This document shows, one piece after another, positions 44,325-54,879 of a DNA stretch of 64,000 nucleotides; positions within the stretch are counted from its first letter, which is position 1, and the number at the start of each line of letters is the position of its first letter. This DNA comes from Phialocephala subalpina (taxonomy: Eukaryota; Ascomycota; Leotiomycetes; Helotiales; Mollisiaceae): contig FJOG01000033.1 of NCBI GenBank assembly GCA_900073065.1, forward strand, positions 137,649 through 201,648. Direction: 5' to 3'. Position numbers and translations under genes: made by a program. The notes below the pieces were generated by a model, which did not search any database, had not been told where the DNA came from, and saw nothing but the letters and a program-made list of their open reading frames with translations.

Positions 44325-46029
44325 ATGGGCCAGGGCAATGGAAGAACGAATCCTTTCCCTTTCGGGGGTTTCCCTGTTCGTGTAACCGGTGGCCCAATTG
44401 TAGTCTGGAAGACGAAAGTGGACAAAATGTTGGACAGGTCACAGCAGATACGCGGCGACGGGTTCGACTCCCTACCTCCGACGTCAAAGTTGAAGCGCCA
44501 AATGCGTGGTCAGAGAGGGACATCTAACGAAGCCGCACTCAAACGTACTCGGGGTGGCGGGGGCTTTGTCCGCGACAACAGTGCCAGGGACAGGAAACGG
44601 CAAGCTTGGCTCGAGAGTGAGTCCACATGGAAGACTAGACTTGGCGAGTCCTGGAAGGGGGAGAAAGTTCTTGGTGCTGGCAGTTTTGGGATTGCTGGCC
44701 TTTGTACACTTGAAGATACCGCATTGAACAAGAGACAAGCGGTCAGGAACGTTGTCGTTAAGTAGTCTGGAGCCAGTCCAATGGATGTGAAGGCAATGCG
44801 GAGAGAAGCCAATATCATGAAGCTTTTTACCAATCTTGACACGAGACATATCGGTAGGATCTATAAGGAGTATATGGCAGAAATGGTGGGTGGTCAAGTA
44901 AATCCGATCGAGGGCGGGAGGGGTACCGACATTGCTCGGATCTTCATCGAGTATTGTGAGGGTGGTGATTTTCGGTCGTTCCCCAGGATGTTGAGAGGGT
45001 GCGTCAAACAACTTGCTCCATTTTAGTTTCCAGCTAACTTGCAACAGCAAATTCACAGCCGAGGATCCGATGCCAGAAGAGCTCATGTGGCATATCTTCA
45101 AATGTTTGACTTGGGTCTTGTTGTCATGGAGAATGGAAATGAGCTGCTTCAAGGTCCGAAGTGGAGCGACGAAGTAGTCCACTTCGACATCAAGCCTGAA
45201 AACAGCATGCGCAACGTCTCAATTTGATGTTGCGTGACCCAACTCTTTCACAGTATTCGTCGCAACGAACGACAACCAACACATCAAGACTCCTGTCATC
45301 AAGGTGAGATACCACCCTCGTACAGCAATCAATCTCGTGGCATCAGCTAACATGAAGCAGATAGCAGACTTTGGTGTCTCCCAAGTCGTGCCTATTCCCC
45401 AAAGTATAGAATGGACGTCACAGCAACTCGGAACTCCCCATTACAAAGCACCCGTAAGTGTTCTACTTTCCTAAACTTCCTTTCCCCGCCAACTGTTTCT
45501 TGACTTCTGTCCTACCACTAACCGCTCCGAACAGGAATACTACCAATCAGAAAAGAAATACCCTGGTATATATAACGCGACATCAAGCAAGGAGGATGAC
45601 TATAACCCTCCCTCGGGGACATTTGACCCGACACTCAAGTTCGGCGCGCACACAAATGCCTGGGCAGTAGGCAAGGTGATGTGGAACCTAATTAATCGCA
45701 GCCATAGCTTCGCAAAGGATGCGTCGGAATTTTGTTTCTAGACTACTAGCATTCCGACCGGGGGCATTGGGACCCAAAGTGATGCTATTCTCAAGGCTCC
45801 ATACAGTGCCACTTTGCGAAGAACAGTCATGCACTGCCTTGCCGTTGACTGGCGACAGAGACCAAAGCCAAGGGAGCTTTTGGCAGTCATCAATGGGATA
45901 TTGGTGACCATCGAGAAAGCACCAGTCGGTGTGAGAGCTGGACCTCGTGTTGGGTTGGGCACTGGGTTCGATGCTGGAACAACTCTGTATCCTGAGCCAA
46001 CCGACCCTTTCCCGGATCTGGACTCTTGA
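44325..46029 (+). pseudogene. protein kinase, interrupted
   Basis: Starts MGQGNGRTNPFPFGGFPVRV and reaches the glycine loop KVLGAGSFGIAGL. Next come VVVK, an in-frame TAG (44763-44765), then REANIMKLF and IFIEYCEGGDF in the same frame. After an intron, MPEELMWHIFKCLTW shifts frame into VVMENGNELLQGPKW and HFDIKPEN. Further exons give IADFGVSQVVP, QLGTPHYKAP, EYYQSEKKYPG and, after another TAG (EFCF-stop, near 45740), CLAVDWRQRPKPREL. The catalytic HFD, DFG and APE-like motifs were therefore all present. Two nonsense codons and one frameshift show it is no longer functional. The family is a fungal-expanded Ser/Thr kinase group; no closer assignment is possible. Confidence 0.75.
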
Positions 46030-46208
46030 GATCGGAGAACCCGCGCGAATTCAAACAGACATCTTGTGGGATAAAACTCAATGGGTATATTCTCAATCAA
46101 AAACACCAACGCACTCCTCAGGTTTACAAAATCACCAGATTTGGGACAGACATTCTGCTCGTCAAATCTCCCGACCTCGACCCGGACATTGAACCCCTCC
46201 AGCTCGCC

Positions 46209-47319
46209 TCAACGATCACCACCCTTCCAACTCCCCTGAAACTGATGCCTCACCAACGCCCCTCCCTCACCCCCAGCACTCGCCCCCGAATGCGGCACCC
46301 CACTCGCAAAAGCATCAATTGGCAAAACCAACACATCCCCAAACAACCTCGGACTCCTCATCCCCGTCAAATTCCTCCAACTGACCTCCTCTCCCGCCGC
46401 TAGACTCAAGTACTCAAACACCACCTCCGTCCACCCCGCCGGCCCAGTAATATCCAAGACCTCCTTGTCACTATAATCCACATCCTTCATCGGTATTTCG
46501 TATGGCCTCTTCTTCACCTCGTCCAAAATCCTTTCGACCATCGTCCACATCGCGGGATGTCCTGGGGCGGAAGCTAATGTCCATTGACAGAATTGAACAG
46601 GGTATGTTGTTCCGGGAACAGGAGGATTTTGATCTGCTTCGAGACCGACGATCAATTTCGTCCTACTTTTATACGCATCAGGAACCCACTCCCATAACGG
46701 CTTCACCATCTCCGTATCCATATCTGAATAAACACCCCCTTCGATCGCCAACAACAAATACCTCAAGAAATCCGCTCTCATCACCCTTCTACTCATCGCA
46801 TAAAATAATGGCAGAATATGTGCGTGTGTTTTGCTCTCCGAGAGTCTCGAGATTATGCTGAGTGCTCCTTGGGAGTCGAGAAGTGTGTAGGTGTGGGAAG
46901 GCGAATGTGATATGAAGCTGTGTATGTACATGCTATACCCAGCTATCGCTTCTCGGGAGAAGGAGAGGTAGATCTGCCATATCTTGGGCGGAATCTGGGG
47001 GAGGTGGTGAGTTGTGTTTGGGGCGTAGATGTTGAGGGTTGGGAATTCGGGCTCCTGGATCAAGCGGGAGGGTTGGTGTGAAGGTGTAAAATACAAGGAA
47101 GGCAGCGATGGCGAGGATGCTAAGGAGGAGACGTGTGATGCGGGGTCGAGTGTGCCACCGTGGGAGATCGAGGGTTTCGAGATAGCTGTTTGTCTTCTCA
47201 ATGAACGGCCATTGCGAGGGGTCGTTGGTAGAGATGATCGAGATGGTGGAGAGGACACCCGCGCGTGCTCTGGTGGGACTGGGTATGCCTTCCCTCTTTT
47301 CGAGATCTCGAAAGTCCAT
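46209..47319 (-). CDS. GT32 glycosyltransferase (Och1-like fold)
   Basis: The catalytic region has LPQIPPKIWQIYLSFS at its start, MSRRVMRADFLRYLLL, and the DxD motif in EGGVYSDMDTE, which binds Mn and the sugar nucleotide. These define GT32, the alpha-mannosyltransferase family of Golgi N-glycan or sphingolipid glycosylation. The N-terminal exon (MDFRDLEKREG) has a cytoplasmic tail and the anchor RLLLSILAIAAFL. The two parts are in different frames. A 40-nt intron (47094-47055) with gta/cag ends restores phase and gives 356 residues, but it cuts the membrane anchor to about 12 residues; reading through would give a full-length helix (LVFYTFTP) and then require a frameshift. Type II Golgi topology is inferred. 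Confidence 0.72.
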
Positions 47320-48458
47320 TTTTGCGATCAAGAGAAACTGACATCTTGAGAATTTGGGGAAGTGGGAGGGGTACGGAGTTTTCCTTCTACGCGTTGGCAC
47401 TCTATACCGTCTTCAGCTGTATCGGGGAGTATGGGGTGGAGATTCCAGGCTGATCCAGATACAGGAACTAGTGTTGCTTTTGGCACGTCTAGCGGGGTCG
47501 ATCCGATAACACGGGTGCGAACCCTCGATCCCAATCCAAAGGCCTTGATTATCTCTTTTTGCAGACACGCAACTACCATTACATTTAATGCACAATGTTT
47601 GAGTATATTTCTCATGTTTTCAAGCCCGCTGTGAGCGCATTGTCTCTCGTCGAAGTCTCATTTCCAGAACTGTTCCATGTTTTTGACCCTCCCTGCAACA
47701 CAAATATCCTCCCACCATCACTACTGTCAAAGTCAATCTTCAGCCACAACTGCAAAAGAAGCTTCTTCCAACCCGAATTGGTGGTATTGACGCGGCCCCT
47801 ATTTCTTTGCCGGCGACACTATTTGATGGCCGGCTGAAAAGGGTTTGGTGCAGGCGGTCCAGCCAGCCATGTGGCGTCTGAAGCGTTCTGGACTTTGGAT
47901 CTTCAAAGAAATGTTTGGAGAGGGGAAAAGAATTTGAGAAAGGGAAGCTCGATTTCAAGTGGAATGTAAAGTTGCTAGTTCAAGTGTATCGTCTAACGAT
48001 CTCACATTTGCCAGGAGCCCATACCCCTTTTTCGTTACGACGGTATCACGTGGACGTCTTGAAAACAAACGGAGTCGTGAAGTGCTTGATCTCGGGTCCC
48101 TTGTTGTCTGCTGTCTGCTGTACATTGCGTTTGTTCTGTCATCGTATGGCAGCCTCAGTGCTGGCCATTGGACTCTTAATCTGGTCGTTCTATCACGTCA
48201 AGCTTGCGGGCCATGTTCAGAGTTTGATGAGAAGTCATAAATTTGATTGCGAGAACCTAAGTACTTCTACGTGTGAAGTGAAAATCCCAGAAAATGCACA
48301 AAGGAAATTTGGAGTATTGTTCGCGGACGTTGAAACATAAAGGAAATTCTTGACACTGAAAGAGAGTGAGCATAAAGAGCGACAATCAAAACGTAACCCA
48401 AAACACCCCAAAGCAGCGCGTTCAACAGTCAAAAGAGAGTTCCATGTCAAGTCCGAGA
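47320..48458. other. gene-free interval
   Basis: Intergenic between two minus-strand genes. The 141-codon frame at 47915-48340 has no recognised features. No repeats or RNA genes seen. Confidence 0.4.
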
Positions 48459-49393
48459 TTAGTGTCCATGGCGAGCTCGATGCTCCCTGAGCTTGTCCTT
48501 TCTCAAGAATGCCCTCATTCCCGAGTATCTGCAGCCGGGGTATGTGCAAGGGTATCTCTGAGCGTTCGGATTGTGCTTCAGTGCATGGCGGTCGCGGTCG
48601 CCTGGACGAAGAAACGTTCTCCCACAATTGGGACATTGGTGTCGTTGGCGAGGAGGAGCGACAGTAGCAATTGGTGCGGCAGACATGGCGTTTAGCTGAA
48701 AGCTCGTAGTTGCAGCAGCTGGGAGGGCAATGGCATTGTCAAAGGGAGTAACGGCGACCATTGTATCGACGTCTTGGGTCTCGGCGCCTTGTTTGTAGTT
48801 GTCAGTCCCATTGTTTGCATCCGCCGCATAAGAGGCGAGATCAAAGTCGAACATCTCGTCGAAGGTGTGATGATCAGCCCGTTGCCCTACCATGTCCTCG
48901 ACCCCATTGTGTCCATCGGTGTCAAAAGCAAAGTCCAGGCTTGGTCGTCCATGTTGCTGGCCGGCCCCATCAGCGAGGTCACTGACAATGCTTCCCATGA
49001 TACCATAGCATAATGCATTGTCAGAAAGGCTAGTATCGGAAACGTGGTAGTTGTCGAGGGTTTCCAAGATGGAAGAGGAAGATGACGCCACCTCCCGACG
49101 ACGGCGAACAAGAAACTCGAGCGCATGAAGTCGGGATTCAATTGTTTCCAGTCGAGCTGCCAAGTGTGTGCATCTTTGGCACTGGGTGTTGTTTGATTGA
49201 GTTCCGATAAAATTTTGGTGTGATTGTCTGGCATACCGTCAGGTGACGAAAAAAAAAAGACTTACTGCTGGTGCTGAGCATTCTGAACCCCGCTCGAAGA
49301 GCTGATGGTGGATATGAGTTCCATTCCATGATAGCAGTCGTCGCAAGGCGTCTCGGAGGACGTTGCATTAAGAAGGATTCGATTTGAAGTCAT
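48459..49393 (-). CDS. C2H2 zinc-finger factor, module copy A
   Basis: Two exons (49393-49266 and 49173-48459) with a phase-2 intron give 280 residues. After a short N-terminal segment comes a predicted coiled coil (THLAARLETIESRLHALEFL), then an acidic, Ala/Asp-rich stretch, then two C2H2 fingers at the extreme C-terminus: CPNCGRTFLRPGDRDRHALK (ending in H) and CTYPGCRYSGMRAFLRKDKL with its two His. The fingers and overall layout match the gene at 54880-56241. DNA-binding regulation in the nucleus is likely; targets are unknown. It is divergent from the C2H2-ankyrin gene at 49914, with 520 bp between start codons. Confidence 0.8.
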
Positions 49394-49485
49394 CGTGATT
49401 TCGAAAATGACTGTAGCAGAACCGTCGCAGCTGGGATAAGGGGTTGGGTATTTTATTCTGGCAGAGGTGCGTTCAAAAGCCAAGT

Positions 49486-49513
49486 CGATATTCGATATTC
49501 GATATTCGATTTT
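49486..49513. repeat. 7-bp tandem repeat CGATATT x3-4
   Basis: Three exact CGATATT units and one variant (CGATTTT) lie about 95 bases upstream of the minus-strand C2H2 start. A short array that may be incidental. Confidence 0.5.
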
Positions 49514-49652
49514 CGGATTGTTCGACAGTGTTCAAGTCGGTTTGCGATGTTGTCTTTGACACTCGAGAGTTAGGGAGAATCCGAATTATGTGGCGACGTT
49601 GGAGAAGAGAGGAAACTTGGGGCAGCTGAACTGCGCCACCACGCCCTTTTCC

Positions 49653-49670
49653 AGCCCCGCTAGCGGGGCT
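49653..49670. promoter_or_regulatory. 18-bp GC-rich palindrome between divergent C2H2 genes
   Basis: AGCCCCGCTAGCGGGGCT is a perfect inverted repeat, flanked on both sides by CACGCCC, midway in the 520-bp divergent promoter. The CCCC/GGGG half-sites resemble stress-response (C2H2-bound CCCCT) elements. A symmetrical site could bind a dimer controlling both genes; a CCAAT box (ATTGG at 49694) lies nearby. Confidence 0.4.
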
Positions 49671-49913
49671 CACGCCCCTCGCAAAGTCCTGTGATTGGTT
49701 CATCTTCCCAACTTCCGTCTCCACTTTTGTTATCTTCTTATTTAACAAGACCACAGTTGTCTCGCGATCCTGAGAGTGGCATACAAGATTGCTCTGTTAG
49801 TCATTACTGTAAGCAGAACTGACCCCTTGGAATTGGTTGCTCGATAGAGGACTGCTAGAAGAGTTCGAACTACATCAATTATCGACAAACTCCCGAAAAG
49901 TCCCAGTATCAGC

Positions 49914-51160
49914 ATGGATGAACGAGCTACGTCATTTTTTCAGTGTCAAGATTGCCCGAAGTCCTTTTCCAAACGCATGGACTACAAGTAAGTTATCTTG
50001 ACTTTAGTGCATGATGCAGGGACGTTCTGATCAATATTAGTCGACACCGCAAGAATCATGACAAGCCCTTTTCATGCGTTCTTTGTGGACGCAAATTCGG
50101 CCTCAAAACGGGTCTTGAACGACATAGGTTGACGCACTTGTGGCAGACACAAGGGTTTAGATGTACTTTTCCAGGGTGCGAGCTCTCCGGTGTAGCTCGA
50201 AAAGATTACCTTTGGCAACACATCAAGAAAAAGCATCAGACTCCTGATATGGAGGACCCCGAGGACGTCTTGCGACCCTACTATCACAAAGCGCTATCCA
50301 ATGAGAAACGTTCACAATCTAGGAACGATTTCAGAGACCTTGAATTTCTGGAGGCTGTGTGTGAGGGGGGAGCAGATAAGGTGAAGGATCTCATTCGAGA
50401 CGGCGTACCTCTTTCCACAGACATGAGAAGCGTCGGTTCAAGCAAAAGCGCCGCTCAAATTGCCGTCGAAAGGGGACACGTGAGCGTATTAAAAGCTCTT
50501 ATTGAGGCTGGAATAGACCTTCGGGTCGAATCAGCAATATATGAAGCAGCGAGGAAAGGACATGTCGAGATGGTTGAAGTGATGCTGGATGCAGGAATCG
50601 ATATCGAATCCGAGATGCGATATTTCGTCGGATATATGAAGGCGTATAATGGCGAATGGCGGGGTTACGAGGGACTCACAGCCTTGAGCATAACAGCGAT
50701 TTTCGGTCAAGTGCCCACCGCACAAATGCTCCTTGACCGTGGCGCGCAGATTGATGCCCCAAGTCAAGTGGTGAATTTATACATCTATGGCCACGTCGAC
50801 GTTGTCCGCATTCTTACTCTCCACGACTGTCGCTCACCTCGTACGTATGCTTATGGAGCTACGATGCTTCATCTGGTCGCCGTCAAGCACGAGTGTCTGA
50901 TTACAGAGCTTATCGGCAGAGGATTTGATACCAACGCGACAGATTTGGAAGGAATGACGCCGTTGTCATACGCTCTTGGCAGACATCCATTTACGGCGCA
51001 GGCTGGAAAGATAAATGAAGGAGCCGTTGACCTTCTTCTCTACGAAAGCGAGGTCTCAGAAGCCGATCTGGATGTTATGCCATCTGAATTGCGTGCGGAA
51101 TATGATGATTGGTGTGAATCGAAACGTCACCAAAAGGCGAACAGTATGAACTTATGGTAG
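49914..51160 (+). CDS. C2H2-ankyrin protein, module copy A
   Basis: Two exons (49914-49987 and 50041-51160) with a phase-2 intron inside the first finger give 397 residues. Three C2H2 fingers occupy residues about 11-95: CQDCPKSFSKRMDYNRHRK, CVLCGRKFGLKTGLERHRLT and CTFPGCELSGVARKDYLWQH. A linker (PEDVLRPYYHKALSNEKRS) leads to ankyrin-like repeats such as AAQIAVERGHVSVLKALIEA, ARKGHVEMVEVMLDAGIDI and GLTALSITAIFGQVPTAQML, up to TPLSYALGRHP. The gene is paralogous to 56514-58142 along its length, with the same intron site (KRMDYN). The combination of DNA-binding fingers with protein-binding ankyrin repeats suggests a nuclear adaptor or regulator; no function is known to me. Confidence 0.82.
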
Positions 51161-51691
51161 AAGCCCACTAGGGGATTCAATCGCTTCGGACGCGCTGCTA
51201 TGGTGTAGTTGGTCCGGAACAGGTCTTCGGACAGAGCATTTGATCTCAAACGAAAAAAGAAAAAAAAGGTTTGGGGGGTTCTTTTTTGGGGGTTTTTTTT
51301 GGAACGTTGTTGGAGAGAAAGCAGAGGGTTTCAGGTGGAGTGCCAAGGGTCCGAGGAGTTGCAAGTTTGAATGTGTCTTTATTCGCCGCGACGATGATGT
51401 ACCCAATTCTGTTGCAACTATGTCACAAGGGCAACATGAGCCCGTGTCCACATGTTCGGAGCTGAAGTGTTTGTCCGCAGATACAGTTGCCAGCTTTTCA
51501 TCTTCCACTTGTCTCATGCTTGATTGGGTGGCAAATGGACGGACATTCGAGATGTTCAAATTTCATAGGTCTCAGCCTGCACCAGGTTTTTGGAGACCAA
51601 TGAATTGGAAACGACATCACGCGAAATGGAAGCATTTCTCGACCCTTTTCATTCCCTACTTTGTCAAGACCAATGTTCAAGTACTCGGAGG

Positions 51692-52231
51692 TCATTGTCC
51701 TTTTCTATTAACCATCCATCTCCAGCTCAACATTGCCCTCCCACTCGTCACTACCAGTAACAATCTCAACAACCCAGTCAACCCGAACTCGCTTGACGTC
51801 TTGGCCCGTCGGATTGTCTGCCTCTCCCCAGTAGAAGCGGACCTCGCTAACCAGCTTAGCAAGTCGATGCCAATCAGAAATGGATGTTTACTGGGACCGA
51901 GCTTGACGTCTCTCGTAAAGGACCCTAGATACATCCCGAAATGGTTGATTTGGCTATTCAGGGTGACAGATGCCTCAGTGATGTTGGTAGCTTCGCTATG
52001 GATACGGATTGGACAGATATCGGGCTCGAAGTTGAACGTCTTCGCAGGTGACACATTAGAGCGCCTGGTGAAGATGTTAGTTGCGTAGTTGAACGCAGGG
52101 AATAAATCCAGTGACCTATGAAAGGGGCATTTTGACCGGCTGCAGATGACATCTTGATTGAGAGCTGATGTAGCCTGAGTTCTGAGATCTTCGTATTGTT
52201 GCCTCTTCAGTGAGAGCGATGAAGAAAACAA
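51692..52231 (-). CDS. hypothetical protein with frame switch
   Basis: A 179-codon frame starts MFSSSLSLKRQQYEDLRTQA and looks coding up to about FTRDVKLGPSKHPF. Beyond about 51880 a different frame looks more protein-like: DWHRLAKLVSEVRFYWGEAD then VRVDWVVEIVTGSDEWEGN and ending ELEMDG at 51712. A frameshift or an unusual intron may join them. I do not recognise the family. Confidence 0.35.
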   Translation of the reverse strand: MFSSSLSLKRQQYEDLRTQATSALNQDVICSRSKCPFHRSLDLFPAFNYATNIFTRRSNVSPAKTFNFEPDICPIRIHSEATNITEASVTLNSQINHFGMYLGSFTRDVKLGPSKHPFLIGIDLLSWLARSASTGERQTIRRAKTSSEFGLTGLLRLLLVVTSGRAMLSWRWMVNRKGQ

Positions 52232-53023
52232 GATGGAGCTATGGACGAGACGCTGCCATTATATATGATAATCAAGTTGCGGTGTCGTCTTTATCATGCG
52301 GTTCTGTGACGAGGTCATCTTTGGAAACATCATGCGGAATCCTGATTATGAAAGAATATGTGTGTACCCATGCTCTTTCCTATTTTGACCGAAGTTTTAC
52401 TTCCGCCTCCAAAGAGAAAAGTCAAAGGCTTAGTCGCTTCCTAATTTGTAACTTAAATGTGGGGTCTCTTTCTGTATATTCTTACATTCTGTATGTAACC
52501 TTATTTTGATTCAAGAAATAACTGCCTTGTTGCCTAGAACAATATCTCTTATCTATAGTAGCTCTCTACTTATAGACTTGTCCTTCTCCAGAAACCATAA
52601 TTTATTGACAAGGATCATGTGAGCGTCCGGAACACTATTCGCCATTGGGTGCGGCCTTTCTACGAGCAAAATATTTTCTGATGTCTACATTTTTATCGAC
52701 CTCCTTCAACATCCTAATGCTATATCGATCAAGGGAAGGGAGAACACATCAGTTGGAGAAGTTCAGATTGCGAATCACGTGCTTCAGACTTCAACATCCC
52801 CGAAGATCCGGATTGACACCGAGAAATTAGCGTTCGAGCTATAAAAGACTATCTAAGACCGGCCATTAGCATTAATGGGCAATGTTCGGCAATCAATTCA
52901 GGTACCTGGCGGGTAATATATCCAGAACATCCAAGACTGGAAACTTTAAACCTCGCTTTGCACATATAGCCTGTTTCATTATACTTCCAGAAACTTTCTT
53001 TATCGGCAGTGCATGGTATCCCC
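52232..53023. other. gene-free interval before the gap
   Basis: No supported ORF on either strand. Composition is slightly AT-rich. Part of the upstream region of the SnoaL-like gene may be here or in the gap. Confidence 0.35.
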
Positions 53024-53647
53024 NNNNNNNNNNNNNNNNNNNNNNNNNNNNNNNNNNNNNNNNNNNNNNNNNNNNNNNNNNNNNNNNNNNNNNNNNNNNN
53101 NNNNNNNNNNNNNNNNNNNNNNNNNNNNNNNNNNNNNNNNNNNNNNNNNNNNNNNNNNNNNNNNNNNNNNNNNNNNNNNNNNNNNNNNNNNNNNNNNNNN
53201 NNNNNNNNNNNNNNNNNNNNNNNNNNNNNNNNNNNNNNNNNNNNNNNNNNNNNNNNNNNNNNNNNNNNNNNNNNNNNNNNNNNNNNNNNNNNNNNNNNNN
53301 NNNNNNNNNNNNNNNNNNNNNNNNNNNNNNNNNNNNNNNNNNNNNNNNNNNNNNNNNNNNNNNNNNNNNNNNNNNNNNNNNNNNNNNNNNNNNNNNNNNN
53401 NNNNNNNNNNNNNNNNNNNNNNNNNNNNNNNNNNNNNNNNNNNNNNNNNNNNNNNNNNNNNNNNNNNNNNNNNNNNNNNNNNNNNNNNNNNNNNNNNNNN
53501 NNNNNNNNNNNNNNNNNNNNNNNNNNNNNNNNNNNNNNNNNNNNNNNNNNNNNNNNNNNNNNNNNNNNNNNNNNNNNNNNNNNNNNNNNNNNNNNNNNNN
53601 NNNNNNNNNNNNNNNNNNNNNNNNNNNNNNNNNNNNNNNNNNNNNNN
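53024..53647. other. assembly gap (624 N)
   Basis: An unbroken run of N. Apparent open frames through this interval are artefacts of translating N. The real gap size may differ. Confidence 0.99.
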
Positions 53648-53703
53648 TTCTCGATTTGCGTCGTTGATTTTTCGGCTTCACGTAAAGGTTCCAGGCCTCT
53701 AAG

Positions 53704-54297
53704 ATGCGCGTCACTCCTTTCTTAATATTACTCCTTGTGCCGCTTGGTATACTTGCTGTCCCTGCTCCTCTAGCGAATCCAGCAGTCATCATCGCCAGAC
53801 AAAATGTCGTCAAGCCCAAGCCGTGCCAGCCGATTAGCCCCACACCAACCGAGGAAGAGACGCATGCAAGATTCGACAAATTCGCCGACGAATTTATCGT
53901 GAAGAAAAACATTACTGGCGCTTTTGAATACATCAGTGAGGGTTACATTGTACGTCTGTCCCAAGTTTCAGAATCCTCCTCCCCGAGACGAACGAAGTCA
54001 TGGTGGAAATTGACAAGAACCTCAGAACCACAACCCAGCAGCCGAAAATGGATTCGACTCCGCTTGGAATATCTTGAGCCCAATATGGGGAAATCAATCA
54101 ATTACCCCACTAAGAACTAAGTTCAATGGGACGTATGGCTGGTTGGACTATCAAACTAGCTCATTTGGCGAGGTTGTTGATCGGTATAGATGGGAGGCGG
54201 GGTGTATTGCTGAGCATGTAAGTTCTCTCATTTGCTTTAAAAATTAGGATGCTAATTGAGTTAATAGTGGGATCAAGGTGAGAAGTTTCCAGAGTGA
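53704..54297 (+). CDS. small secreted SnoaL/NTF2-like protein
   Basis: Three exons (53704-53949, 54026-54217, 54268-54297) with phase-0 introns give 155 residues. A signal peptide (MRVTPFLILLLVPLGILAVP) is followed by ARFDKFADEFIVKKNITGAF, then YINHNPAAENGFDSAW and, at the end, EHWDQGEKFPE. This is the SnoaL-like polyketide-cyclase/NTF2 fold, a cone-shaped domain used by enzymes and ligand-binding proteins; many fungal secreted members are uncharacterised. The N-x-T site (KNITG) fits secretion. The gene begins 56 bases after the gap, so its promoter is largely unsequenced. It separates the two C2H2 modules. Confidence 0.75.
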
Positions 54298-54879
54298 AGA
54301 TAGAATGCGTAGTGGGGCTGGCTCGCTTGTCAGACCAGAGGTCTAGAACCTGAGGATACAATTACGCTGATAATAGGCCGAGCTTCAGAGTCCCCTGTTC
54401 TATCGTAGATTGCCGTACCGCGTTTCGTGTTGTTTATTGACCAATCTGTAAATTAATTCCTTGACGCGATAGCACAGTGGTAGGGTAGTTTTAGCTTCCC
54501 CTATTTCATTAAGCGAGTAGACAGGGTACTTCTCCATCAGCGCAAAATCAGTCATGATACGAATTGATCACTTTGAGTATAATGTGAAGAGCAATTGCAA
54601 ATCAAAGATCAATATTTGAACGCACAAGCTAAAGTATATTCTCACGTAGGAAACCCGTTTTATATCCACCCATCCATCCGTCTCTCCTTCCTCTATGTCT
54701 CCTCCGGCTTTAATGAAAGCATCGGAATTTGTTTTCAAGAACAAGGAAAAACAAGGGCAAGGATAACGTGAAATAACAACAGTGGACAAAAGCAGCTCAA
54801 GAGATTCGAAAAGCAGGGGAGATCGGCCGTATCCAAGAAAAGGTTTCCATTATATGGTCGTGACGCCTCTCAGCACAGA
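54298..54879. other. gene-free interval
   Basis: Convergent 3' flanks of the SnoaL-like gene and the second C2H2 factor. No ORF or RNA gene supported. Confidence 0.4.

Noticed and set aside
43522..44385. 287-codon plus-strand ORF
   Set aside because: It overlaps two other frames, has no domain, and ends inside the start of the kinase relic; composition and lack of motifs argue for chance.
47915..48340. 141-codon plus-strand ORF with a hydrophobic stretch
   Set aside because: Lies in the spacer downstream of a C2H2 gene; no signal peptide, domain or conserved start supports it.
52882..53933. Very long ORFs across the N run
   Set aside because: Artefacts of translating N; only the flanks are sequence.
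54465..54500. tRNA A-box-like sequence TAGCACAGTGG
   Set aside because: No matching B box or cloverleaf can be formed downstream at tRNA spacing.
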